DNA of 64,000 nucleotides from DASSUW01 sp963774155 (lineage in GTDB: Bacteria > Actinomycetota > Thermoleophilia > Solirubrobacterales > Solirubrobacteraceae). Location of the stretch: NCBI GenBank assembly GCA_963774155.1, contig CAVZDW010000003.1:124001-188000 (forward strand). Direction: 5' to 3'. Positions 19,343 through 27,685 of the stretch are shown here, piece by piece. The position numbers were made by a program, and so were the translations under genes. Under the pieces are notes generated by a model that saw only the letters and a program-made list of their open reading frames with translations, made no database searches and was not told the origin of the DNA. Numbering within the stretch: position 1 is the first letter of the stretch; every line of letters starts with the position of its first letter.

Positions 19343-19468
19343 ATGACCAGCCGCTTCGCCGCCTGGCTCTTCACCGGCCCGCTCGGCCACCTGGCCGCGG
19401 GCGTGGCAGACTGGGCAGAGCTCCTCGTCCACGTCTTCCGACGGCGCGCCGGGGGTAGGCCCGAATGA
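19343..19468 (+). CDS. 41-residue small basic/amphipathic protein upstream of the sigma factor
   Basis: ATG at 19343, TGA at 19466-19468, one base before the sigma factor ATG. The product is MTSRFAAWLFTGPLGHLAAG then VADWAELLVHVFRRRAGGRPE: an amphipathic or short membrane-associated segment followed by a basic tail. Tight spacing to the sigma gene suggests co-translation. A TACAAC -10-like element 8 bases upstream would make the message nearly leaderless. I believe similar tiny proteins occur in related actinobacteria, but this is unverified. Confidence 0.6.
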   Translation: MTSRFAAWLFTGPLGHLAAGVADWAELLVHVFRRRAGGRPE

Positions 19469-19469
19469 C

Positions 19470-20528
19470 ATGACCGTCCCCTGGGAAGCACCGGAGATCA
19501 CCGCCCTGATGACCACCGCGCGCGAGCGCGGGTGCATCGACGAGTCCGACCTGGCCCAGGTGGTGGAGGAGCTGGATCTCGACCCCGAGCAGGTCGAGGC
19601 GATCGCCTCCCGGGTGCACGAGGAGGGCGGCCAGGTCCTCGACGACTGCGGCCTGCGCAACGCGCCGCCCACCGCGGTGACGAACCGCGAGCTCGCCGGC
19701 TACACCACCGATGCGCTCCAGCTCTTCCTCAACGAGGCCGGACGCCACGAGCTGCTCACCCCCGCCGAGGAGGTCGAGCTCGCCAAGGCGATCGAGCGCG
19801 GCGACCTCGCGGCCAAGGAGCGCTTGATCAACTCGAACCTGCGCCTGGTCGTCTCGATCGCCCGCAAGTACCAGAACGTCGGCGAGCTCAGCCTGCTCGA
19901 CCTCATCCAGGAGGGCATGTTCGGGCTGATCCGAGCGGCCGAGAAGTTCGACTGGCGCAAGGGCTTCCGCTTCTCCACCTACGCCACGTTGTGGATCCGC
20001 CAGGCGATCGGCCGCGCGCTCGACGAGCGCGGGCGCACGATCCGCCTGCCCATCAACATCGCGCAGCGCGAGCGCCGCATCGCCGCCGCCGAGCGCGAGC
20101 TGGCCACGCGCCTCGGCCGCTCCCCCACCGTCGAGGAGATCGCCGAGGAGGCCAAGCTCACGCCCAAGCAGGTCGAGGACCTGCGCGACGTGGCGCGCAA
20201 GGTGACCAGCCTCGAGCGGCCGCTCGGCACCGACGGCGAGGCGGAGCTGGGCGACCTGCTGCCCGGCAGCGAGCCGGCGCCGGACGAGGAGGTGCAGCTC
20301 GCCCTCGCGCGTGACACCGTGCGCAGCGTGGTCGAGACCCTGCCCGAGCAGGAGCGGACCGTCATCCAGATGCGGTTCGGCCTCGACGGCGACCGCGATC
20401 CGGTCTCCATCCGCGAGGCCGCCCGCCGGCTCGACATGAGGCCCAACGAGGTCCAGCGGGTCGAGCGACGCGCGCTCGAGGAGCTCGCCCTGCGCCGCGA
20501 GCTCGCGGCGCTCCGCGAAGCGGCCTAA
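19470..20528 (+). CDS. RNA polymerase sigma-70 factor (RpoD/SigA-like, possibly group 2)
   Basis: 352 residues. Region 1.2 (YTTDALQLFLNEAGRHELL), region 2 with core binding (NLRLVVSIARKYQNVGELSL) and -10 recognition (FRFSTYATLWIRQAIGRAL), region 3, and region 4 with LPEQERTVIQMRFGL and the helix-turn-helix IREAARRLDMRPNEVQRVE. The acidic N-terminal extension is short. Without the rest of the genome I cannot say whether this is the principal or an alternative sigma. It is preceded by a 41-residue protein and followed on the opposite strand by an anti-anti-sigma gene. Confidence 0.9.
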   Translation: MTVPWEAPEITALMTTARERGCIDESDLAQVVEELDLDPEQVEAIASRVHEEGGQVLDDCGLRNAPPTAVTNRELAGYTTDALQLFLNEAGRHELLTPAEEVELAKAIERGDLAAKERLINSNLRLVVSIARKYQNVGELSLLDLIQEGMFGLIRAAEKFDWRKGFRFSTYATLWIRQAIGRALDERGRTIRLPINIAQRERRIAAAERELATRLGRSPTVEEIAEEAKLTPKQVEDLRDVARKVTSLERPLGTDGEAELGDLLPGSEPAPDEEVQLALARDTVRSVVETLPEQERTVIQMRFGLDGDRDPVSIREAARRLDMRPNEVQRVERRALEELALRRELAALREAA

Positions 20529-20531
20529 GGC

Positions 20532-20882
20532 CTAGGCCGGAGCGCCGTCCGCCGAGAGGGCGGCTTCGCGCGTGGCGTAGAGCCGGAAGCGCTGCGTGAG
20601 GTTGGTCATCTCGAGCAGCCGCCGGACCGGGCCGTCGGGCGCGACGACGGCGAGGCTCGTGCCCGCCTCGTCGAGCTGGGCCGCGGCCTTGAGGATCGTG
20701 CCGAGCGCCGTGGAGTCGATGAACGAGACCTCGGAGAGGTCGAGTACGAGCCGGCCGCCACGACTCGCCGAGCCCAGTGCAAGCACCGTCGAGAGCCTCG
20801 GCGTGGCCGAGATGTCGAGCTCGCCGGTGGCGACGACGAGGTGGCCTCGCTCGATGGGGTCGTGGTCGATCTGGTAGTCCAT
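20532..20882 (-). CDS. STAS-domain anti-sigma factor antagonist
   Basis: A 116-residue single-domain STAS protein. The phosphorylatable serine motif FIDSTALG (Ser57) is intact. Such proteins, when unphosphorylated, sequester an anti-sigma kinase and release an alternative sigma factor. It is convergent with the sigma-70 gene (3-base gap) and follows a membrane-anchored protein by 6 bases. No cognate anti-sigma kinase is present nearby. Confidence 0.9.
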   Translation of the reverse strand: MDYQIDHDPIERGHLVVATGELDISATPRLSTVLALGSASRGGRLVLDLSEVSFIDSTALGTILKAAAQLDEAGTSLAVVAPDGPVRRLLEMTNLTQRFRLYATREAALSADGAPA

Positions 20883-20888
20883 GGCTCC

Positions 20889-21653
20889 CTATTCTCCACC
20901 CTCGGCGCCGCTGCCCTCGGGCGCCGGGTCGGCACCGAAGCCGCCGGCGGCCTCGGTGCCGCCGAGGTACACGTGCTGGTGACCGTACCCGGTTGCGATG
21001 TTGATCGCATCCAACTGAGTTGCGGCGACCGACCAGCTGCGCACGGCGAGGTCGCGCTGGCGGCGCGCCTGCTGCAGGAGCGCGTCCTGGGCAGCCGGCT
21101 GGGCGAGCGCGAGGCGGTAGCTCTCGACCGCCTCTCCCAAGGCGTCGAGCGACGTCGCGAAGCCGCCGCGGGCCACGTTCGTGCCGGTCTCGCCGGACAC
21201 GCTGTCGGCGAAGAACTCGTCCTCGGTGCGCACCGCGTCGCGCCACTGGTCGACCTGCCCCGCGCCGGCCAGCGGGCCGACCTTCTCGTCCTCGCCGGGC
21301 GGCAGCGTACGGCCCATCCCGTCGAGCACCGGGGCGAGCGCCTCCACGGTGCCGCGCATGCGCTCGGTGAGCTCGGCGACCTGCTCCTTGTCGCGCACCT
21401 GGGTGATCTCGCGCAGCTTCGCGGCCTCGCTCTCGACCTCGGCCTGGAACTCCGCGTCCGGGTCGGTGACGGCCGCCGCGGGCGGGTCGTCCGAACCCGA
21501 GGCGATGACCACGCCCACGGCGCCGAGCGGGATGAGGATCGCCGCGGCCACGAGCACGCCGATCCAGAACTGCCGCCGCGACGCCTCCTGGCTCGGAGGC
21601 GGCTCCGCGGGGGCCCCCTGCTGCCGTGCCTTCTTCACGCTCCGCTTCGCCAT
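20889..21653 (-). CDS. Membrane-anchored extracytoplasmic protein, unknown function
   Basis: 254 residues. A basic N terminus (MAKRSVKKARQQ) is followed by a single membrane helix (about 30-52, FWIGVLVAAAILIPLGAVGV), then a mostly helical outside domain with QRQ/ARRQRDLAVRSW-type helices and a Gly/Glu-rich tail. No known family recognised. I prefer the ATG at 21651-21653; a start 7 codons upstream would begin inside the GTAATCAA repeat. Likely in the same transcription unit as the STAS gene. Confidence 0.7.
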   Translation of the reverse strand: MAKRSVKKARQQGAPAEPPPSQEASRRQFWIGVLVAAAILIPLGAVGVVIASGSDDPPAAAVTDPDAEFQAEVESEAAKLREITQVRDKEQVAELTERMRGTVEALAPVLDGMGRTLPPGEDEKVGPLAGAGQVDQWRDAVRTEDEFFADSVSGETGTNVARGGFATSLDALGEAVESYRLALAQPAAQDALLQQARRQRDLAVRSWSVAATQLDAINIATGYGHQHVYLGGTEAAGGFGADPAPEGSGAEGGE

Positions 21654-21666
21654 TCGGGCGCTGAGG

Positions 21667-21720
21667 GTAATCAAATGCGGCTTACTCGCACTCGCAAGCT
21701 CGCGCGAGCGCCTTGATTAC
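21667..21720 (-). repeat. GTAATCAA palindromic repeat, copy 2 (complete, between two genes)
   Basis: A 54-base element with perfect terminal inverted repeats GTAATCAA/TTGATTAC and internal palindrome GCTCGCGCGAGC. It begins at the phhA stop codon and ends just before the next gene. Compared with copy 1 at 6066-6103 it has an extra TGCGAG and one more terminal arm. It could attenuate transcription between phhA and the downstream gene. Confidence 0.9.
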
Positions 21721-22670
21721 TAGGCGTGCAGCGGAACCCCCGCGTCCCCCCTGAGCCGTGCGGGCGTGTCGTCGTCGAAGGCGGCGAAGAAGCCGCCCAC
21801 GACGTCCTCCAGCTGGCCCATGCCGTCGGCGCAGAAGAGCACGGGCTGGTAGTGCGTGATGTCGTACTCCTGCGCGGCCATGGCGAGGATGTCGAGCGGC
21901 CGCAGGTCGGCCCCGCGGAACTCCTCGATCTCGCCGTAGGAGGAGAGGATCCCGGCGCCGTAGGCGCGCACCTCGCCGTCCTCGCGCAGGACGCCGAACT
22001 CGATCGTGAACCAGAAGACGTCGGCCAGGAACTGGAGGGCCTCGTCGGTCTCCACGCGCTGGGCGGCGAGCCCGGCCTGGCGCTTGATCTCGGCGAAGCG
22101 CGGGCTGGCCAGCAGGTTGCCGTGCCCGACCACCTCGTGGATCAGATCCGGCTCGGGCGTGTAGAGCGGCATCGCCCCGTGGCGGACGTACTGCGTGGAG
22201 TGGAAGACGCGGTCGCCGAGCGAGCCGTAGAACTCGCGCAGCGGCACGAGGCCGGCGGCCGGGTGGTACTGGAAGCCCGTGAGCGGCTCGAGGCCGGCCG
22301 TGACCTCGTCGAGCTGCGGGATGCGGTCGGCGGGCAGCGCCAGCGCGGCGGCCGCCTCGCAGAACTCGCGGCACGCGTACTTGGCGTGCTTGGGCGCCAG
22401 CTCGCGGCAGACGATGCGCCACACCTCGTGCTCGGCCTCGGTGTAGTCGATCCGCGGGACCGGCAGGCCGGGCTCCCAGGCCAGGGCCTGGGCGGCGATC
22501 ACGTTGCGCCGCTCGCGGTAGCGCGGGTCGGAGGCGCCGGGGTGGTCGGCCGCGAGCTCGACGTTGACCGTGCCGTCCGCGTTCGCCGTGACGGGTGAGT
22601 ACAGCTGGGCTTCCTCGAACACCTGAGCGGTCGTAGCGCTTGAGCGGCCCGACCGCAAGGAAGACGGCAT
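21720..22670 (-). CDS. phhA: Phenylalanine 4-monooxygenase (aromatic amino acid hydroxylase)
   Basis: 316 residues. A non-haem-iron, tetrahydropterin-dependent enzyme converting phenylalanine to tyrosine. The metal site is visible as PDLIHEVVGHG (two His) and WFTIEFGV (Glu), with the pterin-region RVFHSTQYVRH. It belongs to the large-type bacterial/eukaryote-like catalytic domain. An alternative GTG at 22620-22622 (MFEEAQLYSPV) would give 300 residues and leave 62 bases for a promoter, which I find attractive. It is divergent from an Lrp/AsnC gene, which probably regulates it in response to an aromatic amino acid. Confidence 0.93.
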   Translation of the reverse strand: MPSSLRSGRSSATTAQVFEEAQLYSPVTANADGTVNVELAADHPGASDPRYRERRNVIAAQALAWEPGLPVPRIDYTEAEHEVWRIVCRELAPKHAKYACREFCEAAAALALPADRIPQLDEVTAGLEPLTGFQYHPAAGLVPLREFYGSLGDRVFHSTQYVRHGAMPLYTPEPDLIHEVVGHGNLLASPRFAEIKRQAGLAAQRVETDEALQFLADVFWFTIEFGVLREDGEVRAYGAGILSSYGEIEEFRGADLRPLDILAMAAQEYDITHYQPVLFCADGMGQLEDVVGGFFAAFDDDTPARLRGDAGVPLHA

Positions 22671-22675
22671 AGACT
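22670..22675 (+). promoter_or_regulatory. Candidate -10 element for the Lrp/AsnC gene
   Basis: TAGACT lies 9 bases before the GTG at 22685, implying a transcript with almost no leader. No good -35 is at the right distance (TTGAGC at 22640 is 24 bases away). The same hexamer serves the leaderless gene at 49794. Confidence 0.35.
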
Positions 22676-22684
22676 GCGCGCATC

Positions 22685-23134
22685 GTGCAACGACCCGTCC
22701 GTATCGACGCCGTCGACCGCAAGATCCTTGACTATCTGGAGCGCGACGGCCGCGCCACGCTGGCTGAGGTCGGCGAGGCCGTCGGCCTCTCGGCCTCCGC
22801 GGTCAAGCGGCGCGTCGACCGGCTGCAGGAGACCGGCGTGATCGTGGGCTACTCGGCGATCGTCGATCCGCAGGCGCTGGGCGACCGCCTCGAGGCGTTC
22901 GTGGAGCTGTACTGCGGCGACACGGTGGCGCCCGGCGACCTGCTCGCCTCCGTGGCGGGCCTGCCGGCGGTCATCGCCGCCCACACCGTCGCGGGCGACG
23001 CCGACGCCATCGTGCGCGTGCGCGTGGAGGGCATCGAGGAGCTCGAGCACACGATCGAGCAGCTGAGGCGCGACCCGATGGTCCGGCGCACCCGCACGAT
23101 GGTGGCGCTCTCCACGCTCGTCGAACGCCCGTAG
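22685..23134 (+). CDS. Lrp/AsnC-family transcriptional regulator
   Basis: 149 residues: an N-terminal winged helix-turn-helix (AVDRKILDYLERDGRATLAE and VGLSASAVKRRVDRLQETGV) and a C-terminal RAM ligand-binding domain (VAGDADAIVRVRVEGIEELE). Divergent from phhA, with only 14 bases between the annotated starts, so it likely controls phenylalanine catabolism and itself. GTG start. A structured repeat follows its stop. Confidence 0.93.
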   Translation: MQRPVRIDAVDRKILDYLERDGRATLAEVGEAVGLSASAVKRRVDRLQETGVIVGYSAIVDPQALGDRLEAFVELYCGDTVAPGDLLASVAGLPAVIAAHTVAGDADAIVRVRVEGIEELEHTIEQLRRDPMVRRTRTMVALSTLVERP

Positions 23135-23162
23135 GCCTCGAGCGGCGGTGGTTGGCCCGGCG

Positions 23163-23317
23163 AACTGCGGCTGGGTAGGGAAGCGGGGGCGCCGGCCCCG
23201 TTCGTCTCCCGTCTGGGCGCCACCGTCCTGCCTAGGGGTCACACCGTGACCTCTAACCAGGACGCGACGAGAAAACGGCCCCGCCGACCCCTCGCCTCCC
23301 CACCTGCCGGGGTTCGT
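23163..23317 (-). repeat. Structured 3' intergenic repeat, copy B
   Basis: On the minus strand it starts CGAACCCCGGCA (complement 23306-23317) followed by GGGGAGGC, and ends TCCCTACCCAGCCGCAGTT (complement 23163-23181). These are the same ends, in the same order, as copy A at 13755-13818, but the interior is longer. An adjoining perfect hairpin GGGGTT-CGTCAC-AACCCC lies at 23309-23326. It fills most of the 271-base gap after the Lrp gene, in which I see no gene. Confidence 0.72.
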
Positions 23318-23405
23318 CACAACCCCGCCACAAAGTCATGACGCTCGTGTGTGCGCCTCGTCACCTGCCGCGTAACCGCCGGGCCGCCGGGTAGTAATCC
23401 GGTGT

Positions 23406-24506
23406 ATGGCCGACGAGCTCCGCGCGCTGACCCGCCTGGCCTTCGACGAGCTCGGCCTCGGCACCGGCGGCATCGGGCAGATCCACCGGGCCATCGCGGA
23501 CCGCGCGTTCGCGGGCAACGGGCCGGTGAGGCTCATCCACGACGGCATCTCCGGCGCCGTCTACGCCGGCATCGCCGGAGCCGCCTCGCTGGCGGGCCGC
23601 GCCGCGGCGCTGGCCGTCGAGGACCGCCCGGTCTCCGACACGCCGCGCGGCGCGTTCGTGCTGGCCGTGCTCAACGGCCTGCGCGGTGACGTGCTCGAGC
23701 GCGAGGAGAGCCCGCTCGCCATCCCCATGACCCTGCGCGCGAGCGGCGCGTCGCCGCGGCTCGCGGTCTTCGTGCACGGCCTGTTCGAGAGCGAGCTCGC
23801 CTGGCGCTACGGCGGCGGCCGGACGTACGGCGAGCGGCTCGCCGACGAGCACGGCTTCACACCCGTCACCGTCCGCTTCAACAGCGGCCGCCACATCTCC
23901 GAGAACGGCCGCGAGCTGGCCGAGCAGCTCGAGGCCCTGGTGGCCGACTGGCCGGTCCCGGTGGAGCAGATCGCGCTGATCGGGCACTCGATGGGCGGCC
24001 TCGTGGCGCGCAGCGCGTGCCATCACGGCGGCGACTGGGTGCGGCACGTCACGCACGTCGTCTCGCTCGGCTCGCCGCACACCGGCGCCCCGCTCGAGTC
24101 GGCCGTGCACTACGCGGCAGCCGGGCTCGGCACGCTGCCCGAGACGCGGCCCTTCGCCGGCTTCCTGCGCCGCCGCAGCGCGGGGATCCGCGACCTGCGG
24201 AAGGGCTCGCTGGTCGACGAGGACTGGCGCGACCGCGACCCCGAGGCGCTGCGCGCGGCCGCGTGCCAGGAGGTCCCGCTGCTCGACGGCGCCGTCCACT
24301 GCTTCGTGGCGGCCACGGTGACGACGTCGAAGGACCATCCGGTGGCGCGGCTGATCGGCGACTGGCTGGTCCTGGAGAAGAGCGCCGGCCACCGGGCCCA
24401 GGAGACGCTGCACGTGGGCGGGGCGCACCACCTCGCCCTGCTCAACCATCCCGCGGTGTACGAGCGGCTCAGCGGCTGGCTCGCGCCAGCGCCTCGACCC
24501 GCGTAG
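23406..24506 (+). CDS. Alpha/beta hydrolase, PGAP1/triacylglycerol-lipase-like
   Basis: 366 residues. An N-terminal helical region (ADELRALTRLAFDELG) precedes an alpha/beta-hydrolase domain with the oxyanion HG (VFVHGLFESELAWRY), the nucleophile elbow GHSMGGLVARSA and SLGSPHTGAPLE. The C-terminal HVGGAHHLALLNH supplies the catalytic His. No signal peptide. Similar to lipase/PGAP1-like esterases; the substrate is unknown. AGTAAT 7 bases upstream of the ATG could be a -10 of a leaderless message. The 3' end overlaps the convergent decarboxylase gene by 38 bases. Confidence 0.85.
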   Translation: MADELRALTRLAFDELGLGTGGIGQIHRAIADRAFAGNGPVRLIHDGISGAVYAGIAGAASLAGRAAALAVEDRPVSDTPRGAFVLAVLNGLRGDVLEREESPLAIPMTLRASGASPRLAVFVHGLFESELAWRYGGGRTYGERLADEHGFTPVTVRFNSGRHISENGRELAEQLEALVADWPVPVEQIALIGHSMGGLVARSACHHGGDWVRHVTHVVSLGSPHTGAPLESAVHYAAAGLGTLPETRPFAGFLRRRSAGIRDLRKGSLVDEDWRDRDPEALRAAACQEVPLLDGAVHCFVAATVTTSKDHPVARLIGDWLVLEKSAGHRAQETLHVGGAHHLALLNHPAVYERLSGWLAPAPRPA

Positions 24507-25792
24507 CCAGCCACGCCGCGGCCGGCTCGTGCTCCGGCTTCATGAGGACGCTGCGCAGGATCCGGGCGCCCGGCGCGTCGGCGCGCAGCTCGGGATGCAG
24601 CGCGGTCAGGTGCTCGGCGTCGACGTGCAGGACGCTGAGGAAGACCGGGTCGTCGGGGTCGTCCATGCCGGCGCGCAGGATCGCGGCGCTGGCCGCGTCG
24701 AGCTCGCTGAGTGTCTCGGCGGGCGGCAGGTAGGTGACGATGTCGAGCTCGGGCTCGAGGTGGAGCCGCAGCGTGTCCAGGCGCCCGGCGAAGTCGCGGG
24801 CGGCACGGCGGGCGGCGGCGAGGATCGGGACGAGGTCGACGGCCCGCAGCGTCAGCCACAGCGCCGCGGCGGCGGCCCCCGCGCGCGAGCACTCGAGGCT
24901 GATCTCACCCAGGTGCAGGGCGTCGGACGTGAAGTAGGTGTACGGCGAGTCGTGCGCGTACAGCCGCCCCACGCCGGGGTCGGCGAACAGCACCGCGCCG
25001 CAGCCATAGGGCTGGAGGCCGTGCTTGTGGGGATCGATGACGATGCTGTCGGCGGCGCCGACAGCCTTCAGCGCGGCGGGCGCGTCGTCGAGCAGCGCGA
25101 AGAATCCGCCGTACGCTGCGTCGACATGGATGCGCACCCCGTGGCGCTCGCGCAGAGCCAGCGCCTCGTCGATCCGGTCGACGGCGCCCAGTCCCGTGGT
25201 GCCCGCCGTGAGGACGACGGTGCCGATCTCGCCGTGCGCGCAGGCGGCGTCGAGCGCGTCGAGGTCGATCCGCCCGTACGCGTCGGCCTGAACCTGTGTC
25301 GCCGGCATGCGAAGGACCTGACACATGCGTGCGTGCGTGTAGTGAGCGTTGGCGCCGTACGCGACGCCCTTGTCCGGATGAAGCTCTCTCGCCACCCACA
25401 GCGCCTCGAGGTTCGCGATCGTGCCGCTCGCGGTCAGGTGCCCGAGGTTGGGCTCGGGCAGGCCGAGCATGGTGGCCAGCTCGGCGACCGCTTCCTTCTC
25501 CATCTCGCTCGTGACGGGACTGGCGTCGAGCGCGTGGTTGTTCGGGTTGACGAGCATCGCGGCGACGTAGCCGGCGGCCGCCGCCGGATGCGGCGGCTTG
25601 AGCATCTGCCCGGCGAAGCGCGGGTGGAAGAACGGGAAGTTGCCGTCCATCCGGCGACCGAACTCCTCCCAGGCGGCCGCCCAGCGGTCGCTGGTCGACC
25701 GGCGGCGCGGGCGGGCGCTCGCCCCAGCGCGCCTCCCACGTGTCGACGAGGTCGATCGCCGCCTGGATGCCGGACCGGTCCACGGGCGGCAT
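24469..25792 (-). CDS. PLP-dependent group II decarboxylase, apparent +1 frameshift near the N terminus
   Basis: About 440 residues if repaired. The first about 28 residues (MPPVDRSGIQAAIDLVDTWE...) read in one frame from an ATG at 25790-25792. From about 25,710 the homologous sequence (SDRWAAAWEEFGRRMDGNFP) continues in the next frame to the stop. Group II decarboxylase features follow: HLTASGTIANLEALWVARE, the PLP-binding HVDAAYGGFF and the Schiff-base Lys in VIDPHKHGLQPYG. It likely decarboxylates an aromatic or acidic amino acid; the substrate is not predictable. The total length is 1 mod 3, meaning a net one-base insertion, probably sequencing error. Divergent from the lipoprotein peptidase. 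Confidence 0.82.
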
Positions 25793-25798
25793 CTTGCC

Positions 25799-26893
25799 GT
25801 GCTCGCGCTGCTGATGCTGCTCGTCGGGTGCGGCTCGTCCGGCGAGCCGCCCGCCGAGCGCGCCGCGGCGGCTCCCGTGGCGACGCCCACGCCGGCGGCG
25901 CCGCCGCCCGCGCCGGAACCGCCGCCGGAGACGATCACGGCGCTCGTCTGGTCGCTCGAGCATCCGGGGCGGGCGGCGCGGCGGCTGCGCTCGCACCCCG
26001 CGGTCGAGGCCGTCACGCCGATCGGCCGCGGCGTCGTGCTCCTGCGCTCGGGGGTCCGCGCCGGATACGCGATCCCGCTCGACGCGCTCACCGTGGACCC
26101 CGCCGCCTACGCCCGGACGCTCCCCGAGCCCGAGCGGGAGCCGTTCGCGAAGCTGCGTCCCGGCACCGCGATCCTCTCGACCACATCGGCCGGGCTCCGG
26201 GACATGACGACCGGCGGACGGCTGCGGCTGGACGGCGGGCGCTCGCTGCGCGTGGTCGGCGTGGTGAGCGACGACGCGCTTCGCGACGCCGAGCTCGCGA
26301 TGGCCGACGGCGACCGCCGGGTCGACCCGCTGCGCTCGACGGTCGTCGTCACGCTCCGCTCCGCGGTCTCGCCGGACGAGCTGGCCCGGCGTGCCGAGCG
26401 CGGCGCCGCCGCCCGCATCTTCGACGGGCCGGGCGCCGACGGGCCGGCGCGCCCGCTGAAGCTCAAGGCGCGCTTCGGCGAGCCCGCCGTCGGGCTCCCG
26501 TACGGCCCCGACTGGATCCGGCTCGACCCGGTGTGGGTCCGTCGCAACATCGTCAGCCGCCGCGTGCCGATCCTCGGCACGGTCACCTGCCACCGCGAGA
26601 TGATCCCGCCGTTGCGCCGCGCGCTCGGCGAGCTCCGCCGCCGCGGCCTGTCGCGGCTCGTGGACCCCGGCGACTACGCGGGCTGCTACGCCCCGCGCCG
26701 GATCCAGGCCCGCGGCCAGCTCTCCCTGCACGCCTGGGGCGTGGCCGTCGACCTCAACGCGGCCGCCAACCCGTTCATGGGCCGCTCCCGCCAGGACCGC
26801 CGGCTCGTGAAGGCGATGGAGCGCCAGGGGTTCACGTGGGGCGGCGACTGGCCGACCCGCCCCGACCCGATGCACTTCGAGCTCAGGCCGTGA
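25799..26893 (+). CDS. M15-family D-Ala-D-Ala carboxypeptidase-like lipoprotein
   Basis: About 364 residues from a GTG at 25799. The very short hydrophobic stretch LALLMLLVGC gives a lipobox-like cysteine, then a Pro/Ala linker. The N-terminal half is an unassigned domain. The C-terminal M15 (VanY-like) peptidase shows the zinc ligands in SLHAWGVAVDLNAAAN (H..D) and PDPMHFEL. It probably trims peptidoglycan peptides outside the membrane. The signal peptide is unusually short with no basic n-region, so the true start may lie upstream, overlapping the divergent decarboxylase. Confidence 0.8.
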   Translation: MLALLMLLVGCGSSGEPPAERAAAAPVATPTPAAPPPAPEPPPETITALVWSLEHPGRAARRLRSHPAVEAVTPIGRGVVLLRSGVRAGYAIPLDALTVDPAAYARTLPEPEREPFAKLRPGTAILSTTSAGLRDMTTGGRLRLDGGRSLRVVGVVSDDALRDAELAMADGDRRVDPLRSTVVVTLRSAVSPDELARRAERGAAARIFDGPGADGPARPLKLKARFGEPAVGLPYGPDWIRLDPVWVRRNIVSRRVPILGTVTCHREMIPPLRRALGELRRRGLSRLVDPGDYAGCYAPRRIQARGQLSLHAWGVAVDLNAAANPFMGRSRQDRRLVKAMERQGFTWGGDWPTRPDPMHFELRP

Positions 26894-26930
26894 GATTCGA
26901 ACCGGCGGCGGCGCGTATCGTGCCGCGGCC

Positions 26931-27564
26931 ATGAAGCTGTACGAGCACGCCTCCTCCGGCAACTGCCTGAAGTGCCGCCTGGTCCTCCGGCAGCTGGAGC
27001 TGCCGTACGAGTCGATCTCCGTCGACCTCTTCCGCGGCGAGACGCGCACGGACGAGCACTTCGCCCGCAACCCGGACGGGCGGATCCCGGTGCTGGAGAC
27101 CGACGCGGGCGAGCTCATCCCCGAGTCGGGCGCGATCCTCCTCTTCCTCGCCGAGGGGACGCCCCTGCTCCCGGACGGCGGCGTGGAGCGCGCGCACGTC
27201 CATCAGTGGATGTTCTTCGAGCAGAACCGGATCGAGGCCGACCTCGCCGTCGCGCGGTTCCTCAAGCTCGCGGGGCGCGACGCCGACGATGCCCGAGGTG
27301 TTCGCCAACCGCCTCGAGCGCGGCCGCGACGCCCTGGCGACGCTCGACCGCGGCCTCGCCGACGGCCGGCCGTTCCTCGCGGGCGACACGTACACCGTGG
27401 CCGACATCGCGGTCTACGGCTACGGCCACTGCGGCGCCGACGCGGGCGCCGACCCGCGCGACTTCGAGCACGTCGCCGCCTGGCTCGAGCGCGTCGAGGC
27501 CACGCCGGGGTTCGTCAACGATCTCGAGCCGGTGCCGACGTGGATCAACGAGCGGCCGATCTAG
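26931..27564 (+). CDS. Glutathione S-transferase family protein, apparent +1 frameshift
   Basis: The thioredoxin-like N-terminal domain is clear (MKLYEHASSGNCLKCRLVLR; DGRIPVLETD; IPESGAILLFLAE). After AGRDAD near 27,285 the C-terminal helical domain (MPEVFANRLERGRDALATLD, YTVADIAVYGYGHC) continues in the +1 frame to the TAG at 27562-27564. Omitting one base at GACGCCGAC-G-ATG joins the two halves, giving about 210 residues, a normal GST length. The substrate is unknown; actinobacteria mostly use mycothiol, so the thiol is uncertain. TATCGT 9 bases upstream of the ATG is a possible -10. Confidence 0.85.
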
Positions 27565-27583
27565 GGTTCGAAAACCCCACTTG

Positions 27584-27672
27584 TAGGGAGGGTGGTCGGG
27601 CTTCCGCGAGCCCGCGATTTCCACGATGCGCAACCGCCCCCGCCCGCGTCACTCCCTCAATGCCGCAGTTCG
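27584..27672. repeat. Structured intergenic repeat, copy C, with convergent-terminator hairpin
   Basis: It lies between the convergent GST and ACC deaminase genes. CTCCCTCAATGCCGCAGTTCG at 27652-27672 is the reverse complement of the left end of copy A with 18 of 21 bases matching, and TAGGGAGGG at 27584-27592 mirrors the right end. Inside is a perfect hairpin CGGGCT-TCCGCG-AGCCCG (27597-27614) followed by ATTT, a plausible bidirectional terminator. A second small hairpin GGGTT-CGAA-AACCC immediately follows the GST stop. Confidence 0.6.
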
Positions 27673-27685
27673 AAGAACCGAGCGC

